The notes under the pieces: model-generated
What the model was told of the DNA's origin: nothing
Database searches by the model: none
What the model saw: the letters and a program-made list of their open reading frames with translations, nothing else
Part shown: piece after piece, positions 1 through 7,524 of the stretch
Numbering within the stretch: position 1 is the stretch's first letter
Layout of the letters: each line of letters begins with the position of its first letter
Program-made: the position numbers and the translations under genes
Assembly: GCA_000435675.1 (NCBI GenBank)
Contig: FR895134.1
Span: 2,576 to 26,619 of the forward strand
Length of the DNA: 24,044 bases
Source: Eggerthella sp. CAG:298
GTDB taxonomy: Bacteria > Actinomycetota > Coriobacteriia > Coriobacteriales > Eggerthellaceae
Direction of reading: 5' to 3'

Positions 1-377
1 TGTACATTCGCGTTCAGCTCGGGCAGCCGCCGCAGCAGCGCAAGCGTCATCGCGATGGCATGATCGGATACCACTTCGGTCGCGTAACCAGGCACATTGC
101 ATACCGCCACGCCAAATTCGCTTGCTGCTGCAAGATCGACCGTATCGTAGCCAACGCCCGATCGCGAAACCACCTCAAGTTTCGGCAACGCCGCAAACAC
201 CTCGCGCGGAAACTCGCCATAAGCTGTGATGATCCCTTCAGCATCAGCGCAATTCTTGACGATGCCCGCAGCGCTCTTGTCTTGGAAGCGTGCGAATTCA
301 ATGCCTGCATCCTCGATCATCTTCTGCTCGATATCGGATACTGCGAAATCACTGTCTGCGATCACGATCTTTGCCAT
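1..377 (-). CDS. D-isomer-specific 2-hydroxyacid dehydrogenase, N-terminal part (gene runs off the window)
   Basis: NAD-dependent dehydrogenase of the 2-hydroxyacid (SerA/CtBP-like) family, which interconverts 2-keto and D-2-hydroxy acids in the cytoplasm. Only the first 125 residues are in the window. The protein starts MAKIVIADSDFAVSDIEQKM, and shows the family block SRSGVGYDTVDLAAA followed by GVAVCNVPGYATEVVSDHAI, which is the substrate-domain to NAD-domain transition where the catalytic Arg/Glu/His would follow further on. The start is the ATG at 377, preceded on the minus strand by AAGGAGGGCATC, a strong ribosome site. The gene is divergent from the thioesterase at 612. The substrate cannot be told from this part; phosphoglycerate dehydrogenase-like or glyoxylate/hydroxypyruvate reductase-like are both possible. 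Confidence 0.88.
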   Translation of the reverse strand, partial: MAKIVIADSDFAVSDIEQKMIEDAGIEFARFQDKSAAGIVKNCADAEGIITAYGEFPREVFAALPKLEVVSRSGVGYDTVDLAAASEFGVAVCNVPGYATEVVSDHAIAMTLALLRRLPELNANV

Positions 378-611
378 GATGCCCTCCTTGCGCCCAACGG
401 TTCGCTTGATCAAACGTTATCGTCAGTTCAAAATTACTGCTTGTTTTCAGTTCGACCGCTTCACGTTTCTATCCTAGCCTGCGTGTTAGGATTGGCACGC
501 ACAAGCGCGAAGTCGTATCGAATCTGTAATAGGGCAGTGTCGTGTACCACCGAATGCTGCGTCCCCCACCGCTTGCAAGCGCTCGCCTCGCATCCTCAGA
601 AAGAAGGCATC

Positions 612-1124
612 ATGGAAAACACCAACCAAACCACTAAGAAGTTCAATCCGGCTCACGCACAGGCGATCATGGAGCTTCTGGCCAAGAGCCCTTTCTATGA
701 CTTGATCGACATGGATATGGTTGCAATCGAGCCAGGGTATGCGCGCGTCGATCTTGAGGTTACGAAGCGCCATCATAACCCGTTCGGGCAGATTCACGGT
801 GGCGTGTTCGCCTCGCTCTTCGACGTGACCACCTACTGGGCCCAGTATGCCGATGCACCGCTCGATGAAGGTTATGTCACGCTCGACCTGCTGGTGAACG
901 ACCTGCACACCACGCATCTGGGCAAGGTCATCTGCGAAGCGCACGCGGTCAATGAGAGCCATCACGTCTTCCTGAGCGAGGGAACCATCAAGACCGAAGA
1001 CGGCACGCTCTTGGCGACCGGCATCTCGAAGCTCTACTGCTCAGCAGGAATCTCGCCCGTCGAAGATGCCCTTAAGAAACTCGATCCCACCATCGTCCTC
1101 CCACCGAAATACCTCGAAGCTTAG
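612..1124 (+). CDS. PaaI-family hotdog-fold thioesterase
   Basis: A 170-residue single hotdog domain, the normal length for a PaaI/YbgC-like acyl-CoA thioesterase acting in the cytoplasm. Residues 56-76 carry the family signature: N56, then HGGVFASLFD (62-71) with the HGG loop and acidic residue D71 seven positions further on, as in PaaI/Acot13 enzymes. The start at 612 (MENTNQTTKK) is chosen because AGAAGG lies just upstream and the hotdog fold begins soon after. The same frame is open back to position 60, but that extension is basic and cysteine-rich and overlaps the divergent dehydrogenase, so it is not coding. The substrate is unknown; neighbours give no aromatic-degradation context. Family is secure, role is not. 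Confidence 0.9.
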   Translation: MENTNQTTKKFNPAHAQAIMELLAKSPFYDLIDMDMVAIEPGYARVDLEVTKRHHNPFGQIHGGVFASLFDVTTYWAQYADAPLDEGYVTLDLLVNDLHTTHLGKVICEAHAVNESHHVFLSEGTIKTEDGTLLATGISKLYCSAGISPVEDALKKLDPTIVLPPKYLEA

Positions 1125-1325
1125 AGCCTATTTCTGCTCTCGACAAGAAAGCTCTTTCTGGGTTGTTTTTGCTATAGGGGTGGGCGGAGGCTGGCATTAG
1201 CTGGTAGCTATTGTTTTTCGCACACTAAACAGATAACCTAGTTCCCATGGCATTTACCAGGGATTATGCGGCATGTTTCATACCATGCAGCGCATCCCGA
1301 TGAAAGCGATGAGAAAGAGGTTCAC

Positions 1326-1991
1326 ATGTCGAATACCCCAGCAAACCCCAATCAGGCTCCAGCTCAAGCAGCGCCACCAACGAAAGCTCCGAAATCGATA
1401 GCCGCTATCGTGGGGCTCATCCTAGGCATCATTGCGCTCGTGCTTTCAGCGATGCCCATCATCAACAACTTCGCTTTCATCTTGGGTGTCGTTGGGCTCA
1501 TCTTCGGCATTGTGGGTGTTGTGGGCACGCGCGACAAGAAGAAATCGGGCAAGGGCATCGCGATCGCTTCGGTTATCGTAGCTGCTCTGGCTTGTGTTAT
1601 CGTCCTTGCATCTCAAGCGGTCTATTCGGCTGCGCTCGATGAAGCAGGCGCCCAGCTCGACAAGGCCACTGGCGATGCTACCGAAGAGATCCTTGGCAGT
1701 GAAGTCGACGTAACGCTCGGCGATCTGACCATGAAGAAGGGTAGTTACGGCATAGTCGAAAGCTCTATGCCCATCACTGTGAAGAACCTGACCGACGAAT
1801 CGCACTCCTATCAGATCCAAGTCGAAGCAGTCAATGCTTCGGGCGATCGCATTACGCAAGACTACGCCTACGTTACCGATCTGGGCGCAGGTCAAAGCCA
1901 GACCGTCAAGACGTTCACCTATATCTCTTCCGATGAATACGATGCCATGAAGAAATCAACCATCAAGCTCGTGAGCGTCTCCCAGTACTAA
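1326..1991 (+). CDS. Membrane protein with DUF4190-like helices and an extracytoplasmic FxLYD-like domain
   Basis: A 221-residue protein of unknown function. Residues 1-23 are Pro/Ala/Asn-rich. Hydrophobic segments lie at about 24-42, 47-67 and 76-98, the first two being the small-residue GLILGIIALVL / LGVVGLIFGIVGVVG pair typical of DUF4190 proteins. The remainder (about 130-221) is a soluble beta-rich segment (GDLTMKKGSYGIVESSMPI, then ITVKNLTDESHSYQIQVEA) resembling FxLYD domains, which sit outside the membrane and are often found in Gram-positive lipoproteins. The start is the ATG at 1326 after AAAGAGGTTCAC; an in-frame extension to 1266 adds a histidine-rich stretch without a ribosome site. 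A clear terminator follows immediately. Domain assignment is by eye and moderately sure. Confidence 0.8.
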   Translation: MSNTPANPNQAPAQAAPPTKAPKSIAAIVGLILGIIALVLSAMPIINNFAFILGVVGLIFGIVGVVGTRDKKKSGKGIAIASVIVAALACVIVLASQAVYSAALDEAGAQLDKATGDATEEILGSEVDVTLGDLTMKKGSYGIVESSMPITVKNLTDESHSYQIQVEAVNASGDRITQDYAYVTDLGAGQSQTVKTFTYISSDEYDAMKKSTIKLVSVSQY

Positions 1992-2024
1992 AAGGCGACA
2001 AACCCCCGGTCGTTTGTCGCCTTT
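1991..2024 (+). terminator. Hairpin terminator after the DUF4190-like gene
   Basis: Perfect 13-base arms AAAGGCGACAAAC (1991-2003) and GTTTGTCGCCTTT (2012-2024) with an 8-base loop; the left arm begins inside the stop codon of the preceding gene. Being flanked by A and T runs it can act in both directions. It belongs to the GACAAAC hairpin family seen elsewhere in the window. Confidence 0.8.
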
Positions 2025-2039
2025 GGCGACACAGAATAG

Positions 2040-2094
2040 GGATAACGTCATCAAGGCAGTACTAGTTATCCTCGCAAGTTCACTCGCCTATAAT
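2040..2094 (+). promoter_or_regulatory. Putative promoter with inverted repeat ahead of the XRE-kinase operon
   Basis: A consensus -10 box TATAAT lies at 2089-2094, with TTATCC at 2066-2071 as a weak -35 at 17 bases. The -35 overlaps the right arm of an inverted repeat GGATAAC (2040-2046) / GTTATCC (2065-2071), a plausible operator. The gene at 2216 is itself a DNA-binding protein, so autoregulation is a reasonable guess only. Confidence 0.45.
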
Positions 2095-2215
2095 CGAAGG
2101 GTGGCTTGAGCCAATGAGTCAAAGGTGCCGTTGTTCGTTCAGCCGCCCTTTCTTTTGAGACAGCGCCCTCGTGCTTATCGTGAAAGCGCGTGAGCGCTCA
2201 TCGTAAAGGAAGATC

Positions 2216-2635
2216 ATGAAAGAGATTCTCACCGAAGACCTGCTCGCCGAGCTGTTGCTTTCGCGCGATCCGCAGGAATTCATCGAAAAATACGACATCA
2301 CTTCGCGCAGTCTTTCCGAATACCTTCAGGCACTTCTTGAAGAGAAAGGCCTGCGTCGCATCGATGTGATTCGCAGCGCCGACCTCAACGAGACCTTTGG
2401 CTATCAGATCTTCATGGGTCAGCGAAAGCCCTCGCGCAACAAGATCCTTCAGATCGCCTTTGCCATGGGTTGTACGCTGAAGGAAACGAATCGCCTGCTC
2501 CAGATAGGGGAGGCGAACGCGCTCTACTGCAAAGATCGCCGCGATGCCATCATCGTGTTCTGCGTTGAGAAGCACTATCCGCTCCAGAAAGCGAACGAAG
2601 AGCTCTATCGTTTTGGAGAAGACACTATCTGCTAA
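2216..2635 (+). CDS. XRE-like helix-turn-helix protein coupled to a protein kinase
   Basis: A 139-residue predicted DNA-binding protein. The N-terminus (about 1-35) is helical and acidic; residues 35-110 read as a helix-turn-helix of the Cro/CI type, with SLSEYLQALLEEKGLRRIDV, then GYQIFMGQRKPSRNKILQIA, the QxxxGxRxPSRxxxL pattern of the recognition region. The C-terminal 35 residues (KDRRDAIIVFCVEKHYPLQK) look like a small helical tail. The start follows GTAAAGGAAGATC. Its stop lies one base before the ATG of the next gene, a Ser/Thr kinase, so the two are almost certainly co-transcribed and translationally coupled. This suggests that the regulator is a substrate or partner of the kinase; that part is inference. 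Confidence 0.8.
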   Translation: MKEILTEDLLAELLLSRDPQEFIEKYDITSRSLSEYLQALLEEKGLRRIDVIRSADLNETFGYQIFMGQRKPSRNKILQIAFAMGCTLKETNRLLQIGEANALYCKDRRDAIIVFCVEKHYPLQKANEELYRFGEDTIC

Positions 2636-2636
2636 T

Positions 2637-4022
2637 ATGCTCTTCATGGAAACTGATGAGCTGCAAGAATACCTTAATGCGTTAGGTCGAAGCGACAACT
2701 ACCGTGTCGATGCAGTGTTGAGCGACGCGCCCCACGAACGCACCGAGCGCGTATTCTATGTGGGCAATAATGGTTCTGAACTCGGACCGTTCATCCGCAA
2801 GACCATCGCGACCGATTCTGGCCAAGGACGCACCTACGAAAAGATATTCCGTGCGCAGCACGAAGGTAAACGCTTCGTCCATATGCCGCGCATTTTCGAA
2901 TGCTACGTGGCTGATTCGTCGCTTGTGGTGTTGCTCGAATACGTCGAAGGCGAGACGCTGCAAGACTATGTGGGGGAGCGCGGTGCGTCTTATGAACTGG
3001 CGTTGCGCATCTTTCCGCCTATTTGCGACGCGGTCAGCGAACTGCACAAAGCCTTCGATCCGCCGCTCATCCATCGCGATCTCACCCCGGCGAACATCGT
3101 TGTTTCGCCTGGTGGCATCACGATCATCGACCTTTCTATCGCGCGCACATTCCAACCCGATGCTACGAAGGACACGACCTATTTCGGTACGCGCGCCTAT
3201 GCGCCACCCGAGCAGTTCGGCTTCGGCCAGACCGATGTGCGTAGCGATGTCTACACGCTTGGCAAAGTACTCGCGTTCTGCGCGGGAGCGAACGGCGATG
3301 AAGGGAGATCCGTACCTGATTCGTGCATCGCACGCGTGGTGCAAAGAGCAACGGAACTCGATCCTGAGAAACGATTCCAGAGCGTCGAAGCACTCAAAGC
3401 CGCGTTCTTGGATGCGCTTGCTTCTGCGCGACCAGCCGAACAGCCACCGAGCATCGCGCCAAAGCCAGCCGCGTGCTCTGCGTCGGAAGCGCTACCTGCT
3501 CTGCAACCCGTGTTTCAGCCTATTCCGCAACCTGCGCCTCAGCCCGCGCCACAACCTGGAGCAGCTCCAATATCCGTGTCTCAACAACAGGGTGGAGCTC
3601 GAGTAACGAAACAAGCCCTTGCCTCGCAAGTAAAATCGACCGCTCAAAAGAAGCCGATTAGAGCAAAAGGGTTTTTCAGCCGTATTCCGCTGGGAGTGGG
3701 AGTTGCATGGGATGTGATCTTGCTTCTTGTGTGGCTACTTTTCTTTGCTGCTTCAAACGCGGTGATCGTAAGCCCAACCGGCGAAGTAGCGCAGCATCCT
3801 CTGTGGTTCCTCATCGTTGAATACTATGGCGTCATCGTTTTACCCATTACGGTACTTGTGTACTATCTGTTCGATTTGCGCCCTTTGCGGAAGCTCTTCC
3901 CAAAAGCGAAATTCCTTCCGCGTCGCAAAACATGGCCTTTTGCGATCCTTATCGTCTTTGTGCTCATTGTTGCAACGATCGCTATTGGAACCTTGTCAGG
4001 CGTTGTTGCCTCTCCTTCTTGA
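2637..4022 (+). CDS. Membrane-anchored Ser/Thr protein kinase (PknB-like, atypical)
   Basis: A 461-residue protein with a kinase domain at about 35-260. Seen: K55 in FIRKTI as the probable ATP-binding lysine, a catalytic loop HRDLTPANIV with D148, DLS (165-167) in place of the usual DFG, and APPEQFG in the activation segment, typical of bacterial eukaryote-like kinases. A clear glycine-rich loop is not visible. A Pro/Gln-rich linker (QPAPQPAPQP) leads to three hydrophobic segments near the C-terminus (GVAWDVILLLVWLLFFAA, LIVEYYGVIVLPITVLVYYL, FAILIVFVLIVATIAIG). This fits an N-terminal cytoplasmic kinase held by a C-terminal membrane anchor, without external PASTA domains. The start could be ATG 2637 or 2646; neither has its own good ribosome site, consistent with coupling to the XRE gene. 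The target protein is unknown. Confidence 0.85.
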   Translation: MLFMETDELQEYLNALGRSDNYRVDAVLSDAPHERTERVFYVGNNGSELGPFIRKTIATDSGQGRTYEKIFRAQHEGKRFVHMPRIFECYVADSSLVVLLEYVEGETLQDYVGERGASYELALRIFPPICDAVSELHKAFDPPLIHRDLTPANIVVSPGGITIIDLSIARTFQPDATKDTTYFGTRAYAPPEQFGFGQTDVRSDVYTLGKVLAFCAGANGDEGRSVPDSCIARVVQRATELDPEKRFQSVEALKAAFLDALASARPAEQPPSIAPKPAACSASEALPALQPVFQPIPQPAPQPAPQPGAAPISVSQQQGGARVTKQALASQVKSTAQKKPIRAKGFFSRIPLGVGVAWDVILLLVWLLFFAASNAVIVSPTGEVAQHPLWFLIVEYYGVIVLPITVLVYYLFDLRPLRKLFPKAKFLPRRKTWPFAILIVFVLIVATIAIGTLSGVVASPS

Positions 4023-4030
4023 TCTTTGCG

Positions 4031-4101
4031 GATGATAAATTGCCCACTGCTTCCCTCTCTTTTATCAATCCCTGAAGATGGGCAACGAAAGTTGAATCAT
4101 C
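4031..4101. other. Imperfect inverted repeat between the kinase and mntA
   Basis: TTGCCCA (4040-4046) pairs with TGGGCAA (4079-4085), with an outer GATGAT (4031-4036) / ATCATC (4096-4101) pair. There is no T tract. Its left arm, GATGATAAATTGCCCA, closely resembles 6928-6943 after the ABC transporter gene, so it may be a worn member of the same intergenic family. Confidence 0.4.
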
Positions 4102-4107
4102 TATACT
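4079..4107 (+). promoter_or_regulatory. Possible promoter for mntA-hepT
   Basis: TATACT at 4102-4107 is a good -10 box; TGGGCA at 4079-4084 is a weak -35 at 17 bases. It overlaps the inverted repeat just upstream, so the antitoxin/toxin operon may be controlled there. Confidence 0.35.
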
Positions 4108-4146
4108 GTAAGTTGCATCTAGCAAGGGGAAAAGAAAGTTCGATTG

Positions 4147-4443
4147 ATGTTGCAGCTGAACGACATAGCCGAAGTCACGAAGTCGATCGCTTCCGATTTT
4201 GATATAGAACGTATCTATCTGTTTGGTTCGTACGCGCGCAATGAGGCAACCGAAGCAAGCGATATCGATTTATGTCTTGAAACAGGCAGCACATTTTCAC
4301 TTTTTAACGCTGGAGCTTTCGTATCAGCCCTTGAAGATAGTCTGAACATTCCGATCGATATGGTCTCGCAAGATGGGTTGTACGAATTTGCCTACAAGGG
4401 ATACCTGAGAGACAGGGTGCTGCTCTATGAACGAGGCAGATAA
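4147..4443 (+). CDS. mntA: MntA-type nucleotidyltransferase antitoxin
   Basis: A 98-residue minimal nucleotidyltransferase, the usual size for the family. The core motif is complete: GSYARNEATEASDIDL, with G27, S28 and the two metal-binding aspartates D39 and D41 (GSX10DXD). In characterised MntA-HepT (type VII) systems the enzyme adds AMP units to a tyrosine of the HepT toxin and so neutralises it. The reading frame overlaps the following hepT gene by 17 bases, the expected operon arrangement. The start is ATG 4147; a TTG three bases upstream is also possible. AAGGGGAAAAGAAAG upstream supplies purines but is rather far for an ideal ribosome site. Confidence 0.9.
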   Translation: MLQLNDIAEVTKSIASDFDIERIYLFGSYARNEATEASDIDLCLETGSTFSLFNAGAFVSALEDSLNIPIDMVSQDGLYEFAYKGYLRDRVLLYERGR

Positions 4444-4768
4444 GCTGATAATCAAGCAGCTGCTCGATTATTGCCATGCGGTTGAGCAGCGCATTGCAGA
4501 TTATGGTATAGATGAAAACAAGTTCATTAATGATTCTGCTCTGTTCGACATGCTTTTAATGCCGGTTTTTCAAATTGGCGAACTTTCTGGGGCGTTGAGC
4601 GCGGAGTACACCGAATCCCATCGAGATATTCCCTGGCCTGCGATTAGAGGATTTCGCAATATCATCGCGCATGATTATGGTGTTGTAGATCCGCTTTGGG
4701 CTTGGAATACCATTCAGTTCGACATTCCTAAATTACAGGAGTTCCTTGAAAAAGAGCTTTCCGCTTAA
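4427..4768 (+). CDS. hepT: HepT-like ribonuclease toxin
   Basis: A 113-residue HEPN-family protein (HepT/DUF86). The catalytic RX4HXY motif is intact as RNIIAHDY, giving R77, H82 and Y84. In studied pairs this is an RNase that cuts tRNA or mRNA, and the tyrosine is the site adenylylated by MntA. The all-helical pattern (LIIKQLLDYCHAVEQRIADY, then MPVFQIGELSGALSAEY) fits the fold. It overlaps mntA by 17 bases. The antitoxin-first order differs from the order hepT-mntA of the best-studied pair, but both orders occur. Both active sites look intact, so the module is probably functional. Confidence 0.92.
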   Translation: MNEADKLIIKQLLDYCHAVEQRIADYGIDENKFINDSALFDMLLMPVFQIGELSGALSAEYTESHRDIPWPAIRGFRNIIAHDYGVVDPLWAWNTIQFDIPKLQEFLEKELSA

Positions 4769-4882
4769 TCTGATGTCATCTTTTGGTCAGCGAAGAAAGT
4801 CTCCTTCGTGTCTTATCCTCCCTGCTTGATCGAGCCAAGACGCTCCTGGTCGAGCAAGCAGCTGAGCAGCGCGACTTAGCGT

Positions 4883-4915
4883 GTTCGTGGGCAAGATGCT
4901 ATAGTTTTCACGAAC
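4883..4915 (+). promoter_or_regulatory. Inverted repeat around a -10 box before the 67-aa gene
   Basis: GTTCGTG (4883-4889) and CACGAAC (4909-4915) flank TATAGT (4900-4905). This arrangement resembles an operator spanning the -10 region. No convincing -35 was seen. Confidence 0.35.
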
Positions 4916-4930
4916 AACGAAAGGGAAGCG

Positions 4931-5134
4931 ATGTCACTTACTTCAGAACAAAAGGCGCTCCTCAAAGAGCTCGGCCTGCCTACGAACTTCAAGAACCTCT
5001 CGACCGACGATCGCCTCGCGATCGATGATGCCATCGGCGAAGAGCTCATCGAAAACGGCATCGACGAAGCTACCGATACGCCGAACGCGCGCGGTCGTCT
5101 GTGTGAATCCATCCTCGAAGCGCTCGAAGACTAG
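4931..5134 (+). CDS. Small acidic hypothetical protein upstream of the ABC exporter
   Basis: A 67-residue soluble protein (MSLTSEQKALLKELGLPTNF... ending in SILEALED), not recognised. It is predicted to be helical and acidic and has no signal peptide, membrane segment or cysteine pair. Reasons to believe it is real: a good ribosome site AAGGGAAG just before the ATG, a -10 box with an inverted repeat upstream, codon use like the neighbours, and a stop only 10 bases before the ABC transporter start, which makes the two a likely operon. Function unknown; a small accessory protein of the transporter is possible but unsupported. Confidence 0.7.
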   Translation: MSLTSEQKALLKELGLPTNFKNLSTDDRLAIDDAIGEELIENGIDEATDTPNARGRLCESILEALED

Positions 5135-5144
5135 GTGGCTCACC

Positions 5145-6932
5145 ATGGTGAAGACCCAAGATTCTGCCACCATCAAGCGCACGCTCTACTTCTTCTGGCA
5201 GATCACAAAGAAGCGCCCGTGGCCCTTCGCACTCGGAGTCATTGCCACCATCGGCTTCATCGGCATGCTCACCTATGCGAACACTTACGTCATGTCGCTC
5301 ATTGTCGATCGCATCCAGCTCGGTCCGGTCGGCCCCGACCAGGTCTGGGAAGTCTTCGGCCCTTACATCATCGCGCTCATCCTGGTGAACGTGGTCGGCC
5401 AAGTCTGCTCGAAGCTCCAGGACTACGCCATCTTCAAGACCGAGATCAACGGCAACTACAACCTCGCGCGCCTCTGTTTCGACACGCTCTCCAACCAGTC
5501 CATGACCTTCCACACCAACCGCTTCGGCGGCTCACTCGTCAGCCAAACCACGAAGTTCATGACCTCCTACTCGCTGCTCGTGGAAACCACGCTGCTCTCG
5601 CTGCTGCCCACCGTTATCGCCATTGTTTGCACCATCGGCATCCTCGCGCCCATTGTGCCCTCATACGTGGCGGTCCTCACGGTCATGCTCGTGATCTACA
5701 TCGCTGTGGCCTATATCATGTTTCGCAAGATCACCCCGCTCTCCGCTGCGGCCGCCACTGCGCAAAACCGCTTGTCAGGCGTACTTTCCGACTCTGTTAC
5801 GAACATCCTCGCCGTGAAAACCTACGGCCGCGAAGACTACGAGCGCTCCCTCTTCACCGATGCCTCCCTCGAAGCCATGCGCGCCGATTCCCGCAGCATG
5901 CGCGCTACCATCAAGCGCGGCATCATGACCTCGTCGCTCATCGTGGTCATCATGTCCATCGTCTCGATCTTCACCGCGGGCGGCAACGCGTGGTTCGGCA
6001 TCAGCGCCGGCACGCTCGTGATGATGTTCACTTACACCTACAACCTCACCATGCGCTTCAACATGATCAATTCCATGCTCGCGCGCCTGAACAAGGTCTT
6101 CGGCGACGCCTCCGAAATGACCCGCATCCTCGACGAACCGCGTCTCGTCTCCGACGTGCCGAACGCACCTGCGCTCCAGGTCGAAGCCGGCAACATCGAC
6201 TTCGAGCACATCGGTTTCACCTACGAAGATTCCGCGAACGCCACGCCTGTGTTCACCGATTTGAACCTCCACATTCCTGGCGGCCAGCGCGTTGGTCTGG
6301 TGGGTCAATCGGGCTCGGGCAAGACCACGCTCACGAAGCTCCTGCTGCGCCTTTCCGATGTTCAGCAAGGCGAAGTGCTTGTGGATGGCCAGGATATCTC
6401 GAAGTGTTCGCAGCAAAGCCTGCGCCGTCAGATCGCTTACGTGCCGCAGGAGGCGCTGCTCTTTCACCGCAGCATTCTTGAGAACATCTCCTACGGCAAA
6501 CCCGATGCAACCCGCGAAGAGATCGTTGCTGCTGCGGAAAAGGCGAACGCAATCGAATTCATCGAGCAGCTGCCCAACGGCTTCGACACGATGGTGGGGG
6601 AGCGCGGCATCAAACTCTCCGGTGGCCAGCGCCAACGTATTGCGATCGCGCGCGCCATTCTGGCCGACGCACCTATCCTTGTACTGGACGAAGCTACCAG
6701 CGCGCTCGACTCCGAAAGCGAGGCGCTCGTGCAGGATGCACTGGCGAACCTCATGCAAGGGCGCACGTCCATCGTGGTGGCGCACCGTCTTTCCACGGTG
6801 GCCTCGCTCGACCGCATCGTGGTGCTGGACAACGGCAAGATCGTCGAAGACGGCACGCACGCAAGCCTGATCGATGCTGGCGGCGAATACGCGCATCTCT
6901 GGGATCGCCAGACCGGCGCCTTCCTCGGATGA
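5145..6932 (+). CDS. ABC exporter, fused permease and ATPase (half-transporter)
   Basis: A 595-residue type IV exporter half. The N-terminal 320 residues contain about six membrane segments (for example FALGVIATIGFIGMLTY, YIIALILVNVVGQV, TVIAIVCTIGILAPIVPSY). The C-terminal ATPase has Walker A GQSGSGKT (387-394), the Q-loop in AYVPQEAL, signature LSGGQ (491-495), Walker B with D515 and E516 in ILVLDEATSALD, and switch H547 in VAHRLST. All catalytic residues are present. The start is ATG 5145 after AGGTGG. No second transporter gene follows, so it probably works as a homodimer. Multidrug or peptide/lipid export is possible; the substrate cannot be read from sequence. Confidence 0.93.
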   Translation: MVKTQDSATIKRTLYFFWQITKKRPWPFALGVIATIGFIGMLTYANTYVMSLIVDRIQLGPVGPDQVWEVFGPYIIALILVNVVGQVCSKLQDYAIFKTEINGNYNLARLCFDTLSNQSMTFHTNRFGGSLVSQTTKFMTSYSLLVETTLLSLLPTVIAIVCTIGILAPIVPSYVAVLTVMLVIYIAVAYIMFRKITPLSAAAATAQNRLSGVLSDSVTNILAVKTYGREDYERSLFTDASLEAMRADSRSMRATIKRGIMTSSLIVVIMSIVSIFTAGGNAWFGISAGTLVMMFTYTYNLTMRFNMINSMLARLNKVFGDASEMTRILDEPRLVSDVPNAPALQVEAGNIDFEHIGFTYEDSANATPVFTDLNLHIPGGQRVGLVGQSGSGKTTLTKLLLRLSDVQQGEVLVDGQDISKCSQQSLRRQIAYVPQEALLFHRSILENISYGKPDATREEIVAAAEKANAIEFIEQLPNGFDTMVGERGIKLSGGQRQRIAIARAILADAPILVLDEATSALDSESEALVQDALANLMQGRTSIVVAHRLSTVASLDRIVVLDNGKIVEDGTHASLIDAGGEYAHLWDRQTGAFLG

Positions 6933-7057
6933 CAAACTGCCCATTCGTTCGTGTTAGGGGTCGTGTAAATTGACACATTTTTAATTTGTCGCATTACACC
7001 ATAATTCGACACATTTTAAATGTGTCGAATTACACGACCCCTAACATATAGTTTGTC
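6931..7057. repeat. Nested palindromic element between the ABC exporter and the HIT gene
   Basis: The outermost arms are GACAAACT (6931-6938) and AGTTTGTC (7050-7057). Inside lie long arms at 6953-6980 and 7018-7045, which pair over about 28 bases with two mismatches. A perfect inner hairpin, ATTCGACACATTT (7004-7016) with AAATGTGTCGAAT (7018-7030), shares the right arm, and a third partial copy lies at 6982-6999. The stop codon of the exporter falls at the left edge. No T tract follows, so this is better called a repeat than a plain terminator. Confidence 0.75.
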
Positions 7058-7068
7058 GCCCGAGGCGC

Positions 7069-7074
7069 TATAAT
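7069..7074 (+). promoter_or_regulatory. -10 box of the HIT gene
   Basis: TATAAT at 7069-7074, 34 bases before the ATG; no good -35 is seen because that position falls in the edge of the palindromic element. Confidence 0.4.
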
Positions 7075-7107
7075 AAGGCTACCAAACTCAAAGAGAAAGG
7101 TGCCATC

Positions 7108-7482
7108 ATGGCTGATGATTGCCTGTTTTGCAAGATCGTAGCGGGCGAGATCCCGTCGAAGAAGGTCTACGAGGATGAAGTCTGCTATGCCTTTGACGAC
7201 ATCGAGCCCGAAGCCCCAGTTCACACGCTTGTCGTGCCCAAGAAGCACTACGAAAACCTCAACGACAACCCCGATCCCGAGTTGCTCGGTCATCTGCTTT
7301 CCGTGGTGCCCGAGATCGCCAAGATCAAAGGCGTGTATGATTCCGGCTACCGCGTAAACATCAACACAGGTGAAGATTCCGCTTCCACCGTTCCGCACCT
7401 GCACCTGCACATCATGGGCGGCATCAAGATGGGCCGCGCAACCTTCGAAGAATCCTTCCGTCTCGAAGAGAACGCCGAATAA
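7108..7482 (+). CDS. HIT-family purine nucleotide phosphoramidase (HinT-like)
   Basis: A 124-residue histidine-triad protein of the Hint branch, of standard length. The N-terminus CLFCKIVAGEIPSKKVYED is typical of Hint proteins, and the triad HLHLHIMGG supplies H97, H99 and the catalytic nucleophile H101 of the HxHxHxx motif. These enzymes hydrolyse adenosine 5'-phosphoramidates and aminoacyl adenylates in the cytoplasm. The C6/C9 pair at the N-terminus appears in zinc-binding Hint members, but the other ligands are not evident. The ribosome site is GAGAAAGGTGCC. Its own -10 box and the palindrome upstream suggest independent transcription; glyoxalase follows after 42 bases. Confidence 0.92.
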   Translation: MADDCLFCKIVAGEIPSKKVYEDEVCYAFDDIEPEAPVHTLVVPKKHYENLNDNPDPELLGHLLSVVPEIAKIKGVYDSGYRVNINTGEDSASTVPHLHLHIMGGIKMGRATFEESFRLEENAE

Positions 7483-7524
7483 TAGGTATCTGGTAGTTTG
7501 CTATCTTTAGCGAAAGGGGACACT

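Noticed and set aside
60..611. Long N-terminal extension of the thioesterase frame
   Set aside because: It overlaps the divergent dehydrogenase, is Cys/Arg-rich and the true start at 612 has a ribosome site and gives the right family length.
4783..5028. 81-codon frame overlapping the 67-aa gene
   Set aside because: No ribosome site, and it is out of frame with the better supported gene at 4931.
5775..6944. 389-codon open frame on the minus strand
   Set aside because: Antisense of the ABC exporter ATPase; same reasoning.
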